64,000 bases of DNA from Acidimicrobiia bacterium (GCA_029210695.1 JARGFH010000013.1:1-64000), one strand, 5' to 3'; positions 51,795 through 60,855 are shown, counted from the stretch's first letter. The notes: generated by a model from the sequence alone, not told the origin. Program-made: numbers and translations.

Positions 51795-52931
51795 TTAGCG
51801 CTTCCGGAGGCGGGGGTTGACGACTTCGTCCATTGCTCGTCCGACCAGGAAGAACCCGGCCGAGAACAAGGTGATGGCGAGACCTGCCGGGAACATCAGC
51901 CACCACACATCGAACCCTGCGAGGGTGTAACCCTGGGTGTAGGCGATATTGATCATGATGCCCCACGACTGCTGGATGTTCAGCAGGCCGAGGAACGAAA
52001 GCGCCGCCTCGGTGAAGATTGCCCCCGTGACCGCAAACATCATGTAGAGGAAACTCAACGGCAACACATTTGGGATGATGTGCCGGGTGATGATGCGCCA
52101 GTGGCCGCCCCCGGCGATCCGGGCGGCGTCGATGAACGGTTTCACCTTCACGCTCAACGCCTGCGACTTGAGGATGATCGCCGTCCCGCCGAGGCCCGAG
52201 AGGATCCCGATGAGGATTCCCAGCATGGTCAACTCGACATTCCAGAAACCACTTACCACGATCAGGAGAGGGAGCAGCGGAATGAGAATGACGAGGTCGG
52301 CCAGTCGCATCAACAGCGTGTCGATCACGCCGCCGAAATACGCCGAGATCGTCCCGACGAGCGTTGCAAGTGCCACCGAAGAAATCGCGGCGATGGCTCC
52401 AAGCAGGAATGCCGCTCGTGCTCCAAAGAGCAACTGGGAGAAGACGTCACCGCCGAACGGGTCGGTGCCGAGAATGTGTGGATGCTTCACGCCGGAGAAC
52501 ACCGGCGGAGCAGGATTCGCCAGAGGCGATTCCACAGTGTCTCCGATCTCGGGAATACTCACCCCTGTTCCCAGGAACATTGCTTCGATCTGGCTGATCT
52601 CAGTCAACGGGTCGGTCACTTCCTCGACGATCGTCTTCGTGACGATGATCGAATCGGCGCCGGCCCGGATGTCGTAAACGCTCTTCCCGCCTTCGAGGTG
52701 ATTCGCCCAGACAGTTGCCGTCAGAATCGGATGGGCAAGCGCCATGACACCGAAGAGGGCGATGATGGCCAGCCCTACGATGCCCATCTTGTTGTCGTTG
52801 AAGAGCGCCCAGTTCTTTCTGAATGATCTCCAACCGAGGCGCAGCCGAACGCGCCACAGCGGCTCCTCGATCACACGTTTGGGGTCGAAGCTCTCGAGTT
52901 CGCCGGTCGGCGGTGTGAGAGTGTTTGCCAT
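51795..52931 (-). CDS. Oligopeptide ABC transporter permease (OppC-like)
   Basis: A 378-residue permease, longer than the usual 300. After TM1 an insertion of about 90 residues (RAGADSIIVTKTIVEEV and SIPEIGDTVESPLANP) should face outside, before the standard GTDPFGGDVFSQLLFGAR motif. The EAA-type loop VKPFIDAARIAGGGHWRI is intact. Nine nt separate it from the OppB-like gene upstream. Confidence 0.92.
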   Translation of the reverse strand: MANTLTPPTGELESFDPKRVIEEPLWRVRLRLGWRSFRKNWALFNDNKMGIVGLAIIALFGVMALAHPILTATVWANHLEGGKSVYDIRAGADSIIVTKTIVEEVTDPLTEISQIEAMFLGTGVSIPEIGDTVESPLANPAPPVFSGVKHPHILGTDPFGGDVFSQLLFGARAAFLLGAIAAISSVALATLVGTISAYFGGVIDTLLMRLADLVILIPLLPLLIVVSGFWNVELTMLGILIGILSGLGGTAIILKSQALSVKVKPFIDAARIAGGGHWRIITRHIIPNVLPLSFLYMMFAVTGAIFTEAALSFLGLLNIQQSWGIMINIAYTQGYTLAGFDVWWLMFPAGLAITLFSAGFFLVGRAMDEVVNPRLRKR

Positions 52932-52940
52932 GGTCCCCTC

Positions 52941-54104
52941 CTATCCCTGCACCCGGATGCGCGGATCCAGAAACGCGTAGGCGATGTCGGCAACCAGGTG
53001 GGCGAGGAGAGACAGCACTCCGATGAGCGCCAGTGCTCCCATCGCCACAGGAATGTCCTCGGCCGTGATCGCGCCCAGCAAGGCGCGCCCGAGACCCGGC
53101 CACGAGAAGATCTGCTCGGTGATGACGCCGCCTGCGATTACGACTGCAAGCTGAAGCACCAACGACGTCGTCACAGGAAGCATTGCGTTGCGGGCTGCGT
53201 GTCGATCCCGGATCGTCCGTTCCGGAACGCCTTTGGCCCGGGCGGTGAGGATGTAGTCCTCTCGCAGTGTCTCCAGCATCGAACTGCGCGTGAGCAGCGT
53301 TGTGCCGGCGAAGTTGACGAGGGTGAGCGTCAGAACCGGCACAACGGTGTGCCAGACGATGTCCATCGCATAGGTCCGACGACTGTTGAATGCCCAGAAT
53401 ACGGCTGCCATGGCGATCAGCGACCACAGAGCAATCCGATGGAGGCTCCGTCGCGACCGCGGGTCGTCGGTACTCCGATCAATCACCAGTCTCAGGATCC
53501 CGTAAACGAGAGTGACGGCTGCGATCGAGCTGAGCATCAACAAGAACACACTGTCGGCGCTGAATGGGCTGCCTATCCACGTCTCCACCGTTATGAACTT
53601 CCCAATGGGGAACCACCCCAGCTGAGATGCGAAAAACCACAACATCAAGATGGCAAACCACGGGTAGAAGACCGTCCAGAAGAATATCGACGTGACCATC
53701 ACGGACTTCTCGACCACGGTTCCGCGCCGCCATGCGACTTGCTTGCCGGTGTAGAAACCGAGCCAGAACGACAGCACGGTTGCGGTCAGAAACAAGAAGA
53801 CCGTTCGAGGGAGCGCAGTGAAGAGGATGTCGGCGACTTCCCGCGGATAACTCGACCAGCTGACGCCCATGTCCATGCCGAACGAGTAGTTCCAGAGGTG
53901 GTGGCCGAGTTGCACGATCTTGGGCTGATCGAGCCCCAGTTGCCGGATCATGATCTCTTTGGCTTCCGGCGGGATATTGGGGTTGCCAATGAATTGGTTG
54001 CTGATATCGCCCGGCTGAAGATCCAGCAGGAGAAAGAGCAGAGCCAGAAACACGTAGAACAGGATGAATATCTGGCCGAAACGCTTGGCTATGTATTTCA
54101 CCAT
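52941..54104 (-). CDS. Oligopeptide ABC transporter permease (OppB-like)
   Basis: A 387-residue permease, again longer than the typical 305-340. TM1 is followed by LQPGDISNQFIGNPNIPPEA, as in OppB/DppB. An extra segment with two TM-like stretches (about 195-250, including RSLHRIALWSLIAMAAVFWA) interrupts the core. The C-terminal TARAKGVPERTIRDRHAARN EAA loop and IFSWPGLGRALLGAI are standard. Confidence 0.92.
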   Translation of the reverse strand: MVKYIAKRFGQIFILFYVFLALLFLLLDLQPGDISNQFIGNPNIPPEAKEIMIRQLGLDQPKIVQLGHHLWNYSFGMDMGVSWSSYPREVADILFTALPRTVFLFLTATVLSFWLGFYTGKQVAWRRGTVVEKSVMVTSIFFWTVFYPWFAILMLWFFASQLGWFPIGKFITVETWIGSPFSADSVFLLMLSSIAAVTLVYGILRLVIDRSTDDPRSRRSLHRIALWSLIAMAAVFWAFNSRRTYAMDIVWHTVVPVLTLTLVNFAGTTLLTRSSMLETLREDYILTARAKGVPERTIRDRHAARNAMLPVTTSLVLQLAVVIAGGVITEQIFSWPGLGRALLGAITAEDIPVAMGALALIGVLSLLAHLVADIAYAFLDPRIRVQG

Positions 54105-54178
54105 CGCGGTCGAGTCGCTCCCTTCCGGCCGGCCCGCGAACTATGAAATGCCAAGGGCGAGATCCGGAGATTACTGGT

Positions 54179-54210
54179 GTTGGGAGGGGGCCCGGTGGCC
54201 CCCTCCCAAC
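54179..54210 (-). terminator. Intercistronic hairpin between OppA-like and permease genes
   Basis: Perfect 14-bp stem GTTGGGAGGGGGCC / GGCCCCCTCCCAAC with a CGGT loop, 19 nt after the binding-protein stop and about 75 nt before the OppB-like start. Position and strength match the hairpin in the sugar operon and suggest the same control of subunit ratio. Confidence 0.8.
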
Positions 54211-54229
54211 TGCGTTCTACGAAGTGGTA

Positions 54230-56227
54230 CTACTTCTGAACGATGCTGGTGAACCCATTCCCAAACTGCAGACCGGAAAGGGTCTGGATGAACGGGTATT
54301 TCAGGTCGCTGCTGAAGAACTCCGTGATCGGCGTATCGAAGAGCACGATATACGGGAGTTCGTCGGCAAGGATTGCCTCAGCCTCCCACATCTTCGTGTA
54401 CGCATCTTCGATAGTTTCTGCCGCCAGGATGGCGTCGGAAGCAGCATCGAACTCGGCATTGACGAAGCCGGTCGAGTTGTTTCCGTCGTTGTCCTCGGCG
54501 AGATAACGGCTGTGCCAGAACGACTCGTGGAACGTCGGCAAGGCCGGGTTCCCGAGGCTCCAGCCCAGGATGTACATGTCGAACGTGATCTCCTCACCAA
54601 CGCCCGGCCAGATCTTCGCCACGATTGTGTTGAAGTCGGTGGGGTTGGCCCTGGCAGGCACACCGAGTTGCTCGAGCCAGCCCTCGATCCACAGCGAAGC
54701 CGTGGCGCGGAGCGGATCGTAGCTTGCCGGGGGTGCGAGGATTTCCTGCTCAGGAACCTTCACGCCGGCCGGATCGATGAGGCCCGTACCCGGGATGATC
54801 TCCCCTTGGTCGGCATCGAACGTGGGCTCAACCTCCCACGAGAATCCGTCGGCCTTCAGGAGTTCCATCGCAGCGTTGAGACGCTCCTCGGAGGAAAGGC
54901 CCACATACTTGGCCGTCACCTCGTCGGCGACCTCCGTGTTGAACCACAGGGTGTTGCCCTCAGGAACCATCACGTACATCGGGAACGCCACACCCTGCAG
55001 AACGTTCTGCGTGAGGAATTCCTTGTCGATCATGTAGGCGACGGCTTGACGGTAGCTCTTGTAAGAACCAGGAGACTTCCGCAAGTTGAAGGCGAGGTAC
55101 CGCATACCGTTGGTCGGGTTGACCGCGACCGACAGGTTTCCGGCCTCGAGACCCTGACCACGCAGACCCGGCGAAACGCCGAGCGGGTTGATCCAGTAGT
55201 CGATTTCACCGTTGATCAGCGCCAGCATGGCGGCAGACTGGTCGGTGTACACCGAGTACGTGACCTGTGTCGCATACGGTCCGTCCGAGTAGGACGTCAC
55301 AATGTTGCCGGTACCTTCTCCGTAGAACTTCTCGCCGTCGATCTCGATCGTTCCGTCGTCATAGACGGTGATCTGCTGACCCTTGAACGAGTAGTCCGGG
55401 TTCGCTGCGTTGACGACGAAGGCGCCCTCTTCCCAGCTGTCGAACATGACACCACCGATGGATGGGTCACCGGAGCCGTCTGCCCCGTAGATCACCGCGG
55501 CGGGATCCTCGGTGCCGAGTGCTTCGGTAACAACATCGCTCCAGAAGGCCATCGACATCACAGTGTTGACGCCGACGTTGTGCGGCCAGGTACCGAGACC
55601 GGGCTTCGTGTCGAACGTCAGCTTGATCGTGTAGTCGTCGAGTGCCTCGAGCGCGGTCAGACGCGGCGAGGATTCCTCGCTATATGGGTAGGCCGACAGC
55701 CACGTGCCACCCAATGCGGCGTCACGCGCGGTTTCGTACGTGAAGACGACATCGGCTGCTGTGAACTCGTTGCCATCGGACCACATGACACCTTGCTGGA
55801 GGGGTTGCGTGACCGTCCAGAGATCGCCTTCGGCGACCGGCTCGACCGGCAGTCCTTCTGCAAGGGCTGGTACGACCGCCAGCGACGGCAAGTCGATCGC
55901 GAACAAACCGTTCTTTGCAGGACCGAGGACGTAGGCGTTGTAGACCGTAGAGTCTCCGCCGCCGTAGTACGTCCAGTAGTTGGTCGTCGTTAGGTCAGAC
56001 GTCATACCGAGGCGATATGTGAACGCTTCGCCCGTCGGCGGGGTCGTTGTTTCGGTCGGGGTTGTCGCGGCTGTTGTATCCGTAGACCCCGTGCCATCAA
56101 CCGTCGTATCGGTTGTTCCGGCACTGGTGGTCTCGGTGGTGTCGCTTCCGCAGGCGGCCGCGATCATCGCAAAAATTGCGAGGATTGCGATCAAACGCCA
56201 GAGGCGACTATTCGATGAGTTACTCAC
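54230..56227 (-). CDS. Oligopeptide-binding lipoprotein (SBP family 5)
   Basis: Extracellular solute-binding protein of 665 residues. Lipoprotein signal with lipobox IAAACG and a Thr-rich linker. The family-5 pattern is seen at AEGLPVEPVAEGDLWTVTQP, WSDGNEFTAADVVFTYE and in the C-terminal WHSRYLAEDNDGNNSTGF region. It is larger than ordinary OppA proteins (about 530). First gene of the leftward run, followed by the hairpin and the OppB, OppC, OppD, OppF genes. Confidence 0.93.
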   Translation of the reverse strand: MSNSSNSRLWRLIAILAIFAMIAAACGSDTTETTSAGTTDTTVDGTGSTDTTAATTPTETTTPPTGEAFTYRLGMTSDLTTTNYWTYYGGGDSTVYNAYVLGPAKNGLFAIDLPSLAVVPALAEGLPVEPVAEGDLWTVTQPLQQGVMWSDGNEFTAADVVFTYETARDAALGGTWLSAYPYSEESSPRLTALEALDDYTIKLTFDTKPGLGTWPHNVGVNTVMSMAFWSDVVTEALGTEDPAAVIYGADGSGDPSIGGVMFDSWEEGAFVVNAANPDYSFKGQQITVYDDGTIEIDGEKFYGEGTGNIVTSYSDGPYATQVTYSVYTDQSAAMLALINGEIDYWINPLGVSPGLRGQGLEAGNLSVAVNPTNGMRYLAFNLRKSPGSYKSYRQAVAYMIDKEFLTQNVLQGVAFPMYVMVPEGNTLWFNTEVADEVTAKYVGLSSEERLNAAMELLKADGFSWEVEPTFDADQGEIIPGTGLIDPAGVKVPEQEILAPPASYDPLRATASLWIEGWLEQLGVPARANPTDFNTIVAKIWPGVGEEITFDMYILGWSLGNPALPTFHESFWHSRYLAEDNDGNNSTGFVNAEFDAASDAILAAETIEDAYTKMWEAEAILADELPYIVLFDTPITEFFSSDLKYPFIQTLSGLQFGNGFTSIVQK

Positions 56228-56279
56228 CGGTTTTCTCCTCCACTGTTGACTTGAACGAAACGCGCAACCTCGAGCGGTT

Positions 56280-56294
56280 CCCGCGCAACGCGGG
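56280..56294 (-). other. Leader hairpin at the predicted Opp transcript start
   Basis: CCCGCG-CAA-CGCGGG, perfect six-bp arms, placed exactly where transcription of the oligopeptide operon is predicted to begin. It may protect the 5' end of the mRNA. There is no evidence of a ligand-binding domain. Confidence 0.45.
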
Positions 56295-56299
56295 TGAAC

Positions 56300-56327
56300 T
56301 CTATACGTTGGCCGAACGGAATCGCAA
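56300..56327 (-). promoter_or_regulatory. Predicted promoter of the oligopeptide operon
   Basis: Minus strand TTGCGA (56327-56322), 16-nt spacer, TATAGA (56305-56300). Transcription would begin about 65-70 nt before the binding-protein ATG. Confidence 0.45.
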
Positions 56328-56594
56328 CCACCGATGGCAGGGTCTGGAAGCCCGCAAACTTCGAACGCTTGGCAGAATCCCTGTTTGCGGAGGAAAACCC
56401 CCCAGACGCCGCTCTCTCGGGAGCCGCCGGCCCGTCTTGGCCGTCCACGTGCGACTCGGTTGATCGTTCCCGATGCTGATGGCCGTGCGACTCGATCGTG
56501 ACTCGCCGCATTGGTGGATTGTGCGCTCCGCGGACCCCGGGGTGTCTTTCACCTCCGGTACCATCCCCTCTATGGGTATGCGCGGTTGGATCCT

Positions 56595-57533
56595 GTGAAG
56601 CGCTGGCGATCAGCTCTCATTGCGGGCGTGGTCGGCGCGCTCGTCTTGCTGGCGGGTTATCTGATCGATAGACCGCCGGGAGAGGGCGGGTCATCGTCCG
56701 CAGTCCAAGCGGCAGCAGGCGATGCAGTACTCGCTTGCACAGAGGCCCTCAGGCCGGCTTGTGATGCGCTGGCCGTTGAACTCGGCACGACCGCCGGGAC
56801 CTACCGGTCTGGAACCGATCCGGGCCGGGGAACCGTCGTGATCGCTCCCGCCGCCGATCTCTTCTCCGGTCTGGAGGTCGGTGACCTCGTGGCCCGCTCC
56901 CCTATTGCCATCGCAGTGTGGCAGGACCGGGCCGGCGTTTTGGGTGCTCACTGCGGCGGAGCGATCAACCTCGCCTGCCTCTCGGCGGCTTTCGGCGAGG
57001 AGTGGGAGGATCTCGGGGGCTTGCCGAGCTGGGGTGGGTTCAAGCTGGGGCTGGCAGATCCGACCCTATCCGAGGCCGGCCTGACAGCCTGGCGGGCCGT
57101 TGCCGGCGCCGGCGTGCCGCCGGGACTCGAAGCGGCGCTCCGCCTCCAGGCGGACGGTGACGCAGGCCTCATGGCGGATGTGCTCCTCTTCGGCACGGCT
57201 CGAGCCGATGTGGTCGTTACGACCGAAGTGGCGATCAGCGGCCAGTTGGCCAACGCCCCGGGTCGCGGTGGCCGACTCGTGGTGTCGTATCCCGACCCGG
57301 CTCCCTGGGTGGAGTATGTGGTCGGAACTAGCGGCGGCCGTGGCACGGACGACTTGATTGCCGGCCTCCTCAGTGACGATCTGCAGTCCCGGCTGGGCGC
57401 GTTCGGTCTCCGGCCTGCCCGAGTGGAGACCAGCGGTTTGGCAGACGGACTCGGCACACCGGGAGTGGCGCTCCCGGCCATGGACGAGACGGATAGGACC
57501 GCCCTGCTCGATTCGTGGAAGGCCCTACGATGA
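56595..57533 (+). CDS. Membrane-anchored solute-binding-like protein without VWA
   Basis: A 312-residue protein with an N-terminal TM (about 7-25), a Gly/Ser linker and a single binding-protein-like domain. Segments WGGFKLGLADPTLSEAGLTA and SRLGAFGLRPARVETSG align with those of the next gene (WGPFRLGKTNPNFSTSGLSA, ARVLEFGFRPGNPAVAVAD). The protein ends at MDETDRTALLDSWKALR, matching the point where the neighbour continues into its VWA domain. It is thus a paralogue lacking the VWA. A GTG start is chosen at the TM. Substrate unknown. Confidence 0.65.
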   Translation: MKRWRSALIAGVVGALVLLAGYLIDRPPGEGGSSSAVQAAAGDAVLACTEALRPACDALAVELGTTAGTYRSGTDPGRGTVVIAPAADLFSGLEVGDLVARSPIAIAVWQDRAGVLGAHCGGAINLACLSAAFGEEWEDLGGLPSWGGFKLGLADPTLSEAGLTAWRAVAGAGVPPGLEAALRLQADGDAGLMADVLLFGTARADVVVTTEVAISGQLANAPGRGGRLVVSYPDPAPWVEYVVGTSGGRGTDDLIAGLLSDDLQSRLGAFGLRPARVETSGLADGLGTPGVALPAMDETDRTALLDSWKALR

Positions 57534-57553
57534 GACCAATAAAGGGAGTACCC

Positions 57554-59332
57554 ATGAAACGTATGAGCGTCGTCCTCGTGTGGTGTTTGCTCGCAACAGG
57601 ATGTGTGGGAGGGTCTGAGACCGACACATCCGGCGATGGTGAAACTCTCTCGGTACCAGAGGGTTGCCGCGAGGTGCCGGCCGCCGTTTCGTCCGAGAAG
57701 GTGACGCTCCTGACTGATCTGGCGGCAGCCTTCAACAACACCGAACCGAGTTTCGATGGACAGTGTGTTGCCATCACCATCCACCGTGTGGCGTCCGGCC
57801 GGGCAGCCAAGTTGCTCGCAGAGGGGTGGCCGACCGATGGCTCGGCCAGTCCCCCACTCGTGTTGTGGAGCCCGGCGTCGGCCGCCTGGGGAGCATTGGT
57901 CAACTACCGCCTGGAGTTGGCAGGTCAACAACCCATCGCCAACGACTACCAGAGAATCATGCTCACGCCCCTCGTGCTGGCGATGCCCAAACCGATGGCG
58001 GAAGCACTGGGTTGGCCTGAAGCCGACATCGGTTGGTCCGACATCCTGGAACTGGCTCAGAGCCCGGAGGGCTGGGGCGCGTTCGGTCATCCTGAGTGGG
58101 GACCATTCCGGCTGGGCAAGACCAATCCGAACTTTTCTACCTCAGGTCTGTCCGCGACGATCGCCATCTACTACGCGGCGACCGGGAAGACTTCGGCACT
58201 TACGCTCGACGATGTTGGAAGTACATCGGTGGGGGCATTCGTACGGGGCGTCGAGTCCGCCACTGTTCACTACGGCGACACCACCCTCACGTTCCTCGAG
58301 AACATGTTGAAGGAGGACCTGGCCGGTCGTCCGCTGTCGTACGCCTCCGCGGCGGCGGTGGAGGAGGTCAGCATCATCGCCTACAACCGGGGTGATCCCG
58401 CCGACACCGGTGCCGACGATCTCACCCCGCCCAACGTTCCGCTGGTGGCCATATATCCGAAGGAAGGCACCGTCTTCTCGGACAACCCGGCCTTCGTACT
58501 CGATGCCGCCTGGGTGGATGACATCTCCCGTCAGGCTGCAGAGGCGTTCCGATCGTTCGTCATCGACGATCCGGAGATCCAGGCCCGGGTCCTTGAGTTC
58601 GGATTCCGCCCTGGTAATCCTGCGGTCGCAGTCGCCGATCCGATCTCTCCGGCCAACGGCCTCAACCCGTCACAACCCGAGACCGAGTTGCAGGTCCCGG
58701 AGCCGGAGGTACTGGCCGCCCTGGTCGACGGGTGGGAAACCTATCGCAAGACCGCCCGGGTCATCATGGTCATCGATGTGAGCGGCTCGATGGGCGACCT
58801 CGCCGGAGAGGGCTTCTCGAAGCTGGACCTGGTCAAACAGGCGGTGGCGGCCAGCCTCGACCAGTTCAAGTCCGAAGACGAAGTTGGGTTGTGGATCTTC
58901 TCGACAAACCTCGACGGAGTCCGTGACTATCTGGAAATGGTTCCGCCTGCTCCCCTTGCGCAAACGGAGGCGCAGATTCGCGGGTCGGTCGAGGGTTTGA
59001 TCGCCGACGGTGGCACCGGCCTCTACGACAGCACCCGGGCTGCGGTGCAGGCGGTACGAGAGGGATTCGATCAGACCAAGATCAACGCGGTCATCCTGCT
59101 CACGGACGGGAGGTGCGATGACAACCCACCCGGCTGTGAGCTCGAACCCCTGCTCGAGTATCTGGGGTCTTCGGAGCGCGACGTGGTGCGGGTGTTCCCC
59201 GTGGCCTACGGCGCCGATGCCAACCTGGGCGAGCTGCAGGCAATCGCCGATGCCACCTCCGCCCGGCTCTACAAGGCGACCGACCCGCTCACGATCGAGG
59301 AAGTGTTCGAACAGGTCGTGTCGAACTTCTGA
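57554..59332 (+). CDS. Solute-binding-like lipoprotein with C-terminal VWA domain
   Basis: A 592-residue exported protein. Lipoprotein signal, lipobox LLATGC. Residues about 35-395 form an SBP_bac_11-type domain; the VWA domain starts near 400. Its MIDAS is complete: DVSGSMG (Asp408), GGTGLYDS (Thr) and LLTDGRCDD (Asp). It should therefore bind a divalent metal and a protein partner. AGGGAG 5 nt upstream supports the ATG at 57554; an ATG at 57530 overlapping the previous stop is an alternative. Flanked by its VWA-less paralogue and a membrane coiled-coil gene. Confidence 0.8.
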   Translation: MKRMSVVLVWCLLATGCVGGSETDTSGDGETLSVPEGCREVPAAVSSEKVTLLTDLAAAFNNTEPSFDGQCVAITIHRVASGRAAKLLAEGWPTDGSASPPLVLWSPASAAWGALVNYRLELAGQQPIANDYQRIMLTPLVLAMPKPMAEALGWPEADIGWSDILELAQSPEGWGAFGHPEWGPFRLGKTNPNFSTSGLSATIAIYYAATGKTSALTLDDVGSTSVGAFVRGVESATVHYGDTTLTFLENMLKEDLAGRPLSYASAAAVEEVSIIAYNRGDPADTGADDLTPPNVPLVAIYPKEGTVFSDNPAFVLDAAWVDDISRQAAEAFRSFVIDDPEIQARVLEFGFRPGNPAVAVADPISPANGLNPSQPETELQVPEPEVLAALVDGWETYRKTARVIMVIDVSGSMGDLAGEGFSKLDLVKQAVAASLDQFKSEDEVGLWIFSTNLDGVRDYLEMVPPAPLAQTEAQIRGSVEGLIADGGTGLYDSTRAAVQAVREGFDQTKINAVILLTDGRCDDNPPGCELEPLLEYLGSSERDVVRVFPVAYGADANLGELQAIADATSARLYKATDPLTIEEVFEQVVSNF

Positions 59333-60099
59333 TGGTGAGAAGGGCCATCCTCCGTTGGGATCCACGGGTTCGCCGCGGTCGGCGGTTGCTCAAGGCGACG
59401 ACTTCACCGACGGGCCTGATCACCGGGTGCGCCGTATCCGTCGCCGGTCTGGCACTGGGGATCGGGGCACCCTGGCTGGTGGGCGCAGGGGTGGCCGCCT
59501 GGCTCACATCGGTGGTACTGCACCTACGCGACCCGAAACTGCTTGGCGCCATGCTGGCCCCGGAATTCGACCGTGACCTCTCCGCACTCGATGATCAGCA
59601 CCTTCCGGCCATGGTCGCCGCGCTCAGCGCCCGGGACCGGTTTGAAGCGGCCGTCGCCGACATGCCCGACCGCCAGGACTTCGCAGGCATGAAGGCTCGG
59701 GTGACCGAAGTGTTGCACCGGCTGTACGACTCGGTGGTGTGGACCCAGCGGGCCGACGGCTTCCTCACCTCGGTCGATGAACCGTCGCTCGCCCGACGGC
59801 TGCACGACCTTCCTCCATCCTCGCCTCTCGCTGCCGAGCTCGCCGAGCAGGCCGCCGAGATCGAGGGAGTCCGGCAACGCCGCAAGGAAACCGCGGCGCG
59901 TATCACTGCCGGAATCACGGGAATCGAAACGCTCGCTCTCAAGATGGGCAGCCTTGCCCTCGGGGCAGCCGACAGCCCGATCGAGACGATGCCGGCCGCC
60001 GAAGTACGCGCTCTCCGGGAAGAGCTGGATGCCTATGCAGACGGCCTAGAAGAGATCGAGCAGGATTTGCGGCGGGCCCTCCCTCCGACTCCGGCCTGA
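59332..60099 (+). CDS. Two-TM coiled-coil membrane protein
   Basis: A 255-residue protein with a basic N-terminus (RRAILRWDPRVRRGRR), two TM segments (about 26-43 and 46-64), and a long cytoplasmic helical part (LAAELAEQAAEIEGVRQRRK, REELDAYADGLEEIEQDL). No family recognised. Its ATG overlaps the TGA of the VWA gene by one base, so it is almost certainly a partner of that protein. It may couple the exported VWA protein to the cytoplasm; this is inference. Confidence 0.65.
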   Translation: MVRRAILRWDPRVRRGRRLLKATTSPTGLITGCAVSVAGLALGIGAPWLVGAGVAAWLTSVVLHLRDPKLLGAMLAPEFDRDLSALDDQHLPAMVAALSARDRFEAAVADMPDRQDFAGMKARVTEVLHRLYDSVVWTQRADGFLTSVDEPSLARRLHDLPPSSPLAAELAEQAAEIEGVRQRRKETAARITAGITGIETLALKMGSLALGAADSPIETMPAAEVRALREELDAYADGLEEIEQDLRRALPPTPA

Positions 60100-60126
60100 C
60101 GCGCAGAACTGATCCTGTGCGGCCGC

Positions 60127-60741
60127 CTAGTCCCAGAGGGTGGGATGCAGAGTCACGGACCGGGCGACCAGGGGCTCACCCGGCTCGGCCGCGCCGACGA
60201 GGCGCTCGACGAGAGCGGCCCAGTCGAAACCCTCCGTTACCTCGGATGCCCGGATGGTCATCAGGCGGTCGTCGGGGACGTATTGCGGGAGTATGGCGTT
60301 GAGGATCACTTCGATCTCATCACGGAACTTGTCGTTGGTGCTCCGAACCCCGTCGACCCTGAGTGGAACGTCCGGCTTCAATCTGACAAACAGGTCGTAC
60401 GTCTCGCACCACTTCCTCACCAGTGGTTTGACCTCGAATGGGTCCTCTCCCCTCGTCGCCCGCAGGAAGTAGGCGAAGTTGTCGATCACGGCCCGGTCGG
60501 TGACCAGAACCTCGGCTCGTGTACGCAGTTCGAGTTCTTGTTGGATCTGCGCCATGATCACCCACAGCTGCGCTTCGGGAGTTGCACCCTCATTGAGGCC
60601 GAGCGGATTGAATCTGATGACTTCGCGACCGACCTCGACGCTGCGCCCGCTGCGGCCGACTGCGCCGGCGAAGGAGTGCACTGCATTGGTCTTGCGGACC
60701 GAATGGGATCCGATGAAGGCGATCTTCAAAGATGGTGTCAT
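60127..60741 (-). CDS. P-loop NTPase, AAA_28-like, altered Walker A
   Basis: A 204-residue P-loop protein with the kinase-like core of the AAA_28/NadR group. The P-loop reads GSHSVRKTNAV where relatives have G-x-x-x-x-G-K-T, so Gly before Lys is Arg. The second motif LVTDRAVIDNFAYFLRA is the NMP-kinase-like Walker-B/base region. It would be a small nucleoside kinase or NTPase; the Arg change may lower activity. It lies tail to tail with the VWA-locus genes. Confidence 0.7.
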   Translation of the reverse strand: MTPSLKIAFIGSHSVRKTNAVHSFAGAVGRSGRSVEVGREVIRFNPLGLNEGATPEAQLWVIMAQIQQELELRTRAEVLVTDRAVIDNFAYFLRATRGEDPFEVKPLVRKWCETYDLFVRLKPDVPLRVDGVRSTNDKFRDEIEVILNAILPQYVPDDRLMTIRASEVTEGFDWAALVERLVGAAEPGEPLVARSVTLHPTLWD

Positions 60742-60855
60742 GCTGGCGGGATCCTTGTCGATTGCCGCAACGCTACCGGTTCGAAACCCGCAACATTCGC
60801 ATTGAGTCGCGAATCCGCACGATCGTTGCGATCGGCGTTGCCCTGGATGCGCGAT

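Larger units (their letters stand above)
56228..56594. other. Divergent intergenic region
   Basis: A 367-base gap. It holds the predicted promoter and leader hairpin of the oligopeptide operon on the minus strand; the right half is GC-rich with no gene that can be supported. Confidence 0.6.

Noticed and set aside
52998-54146. A 382-codon open frame antisense to the OppB-like permease
   Set aside because: No motif and biased composition (Arg, Glu, His, Pro); the permease on the other strand explains the region.
54143-55993. A 616-codon open frame on the plus strand antisense to the oligopeptide-binding gene
   Set aside because: The minus-strand gene has clear family motifs and signal peptide; the antisense frame is Arg/Val/Asp-rich without any motif, typical of a high-GC mirror frame.
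56948-58090. A 380-codon minus-strand frame across the two solute-binding-like genes
   Set aside because: Ser/Arg/Pro-rich, no family, and the plus strand genes have domains and ribosome-binding sites.
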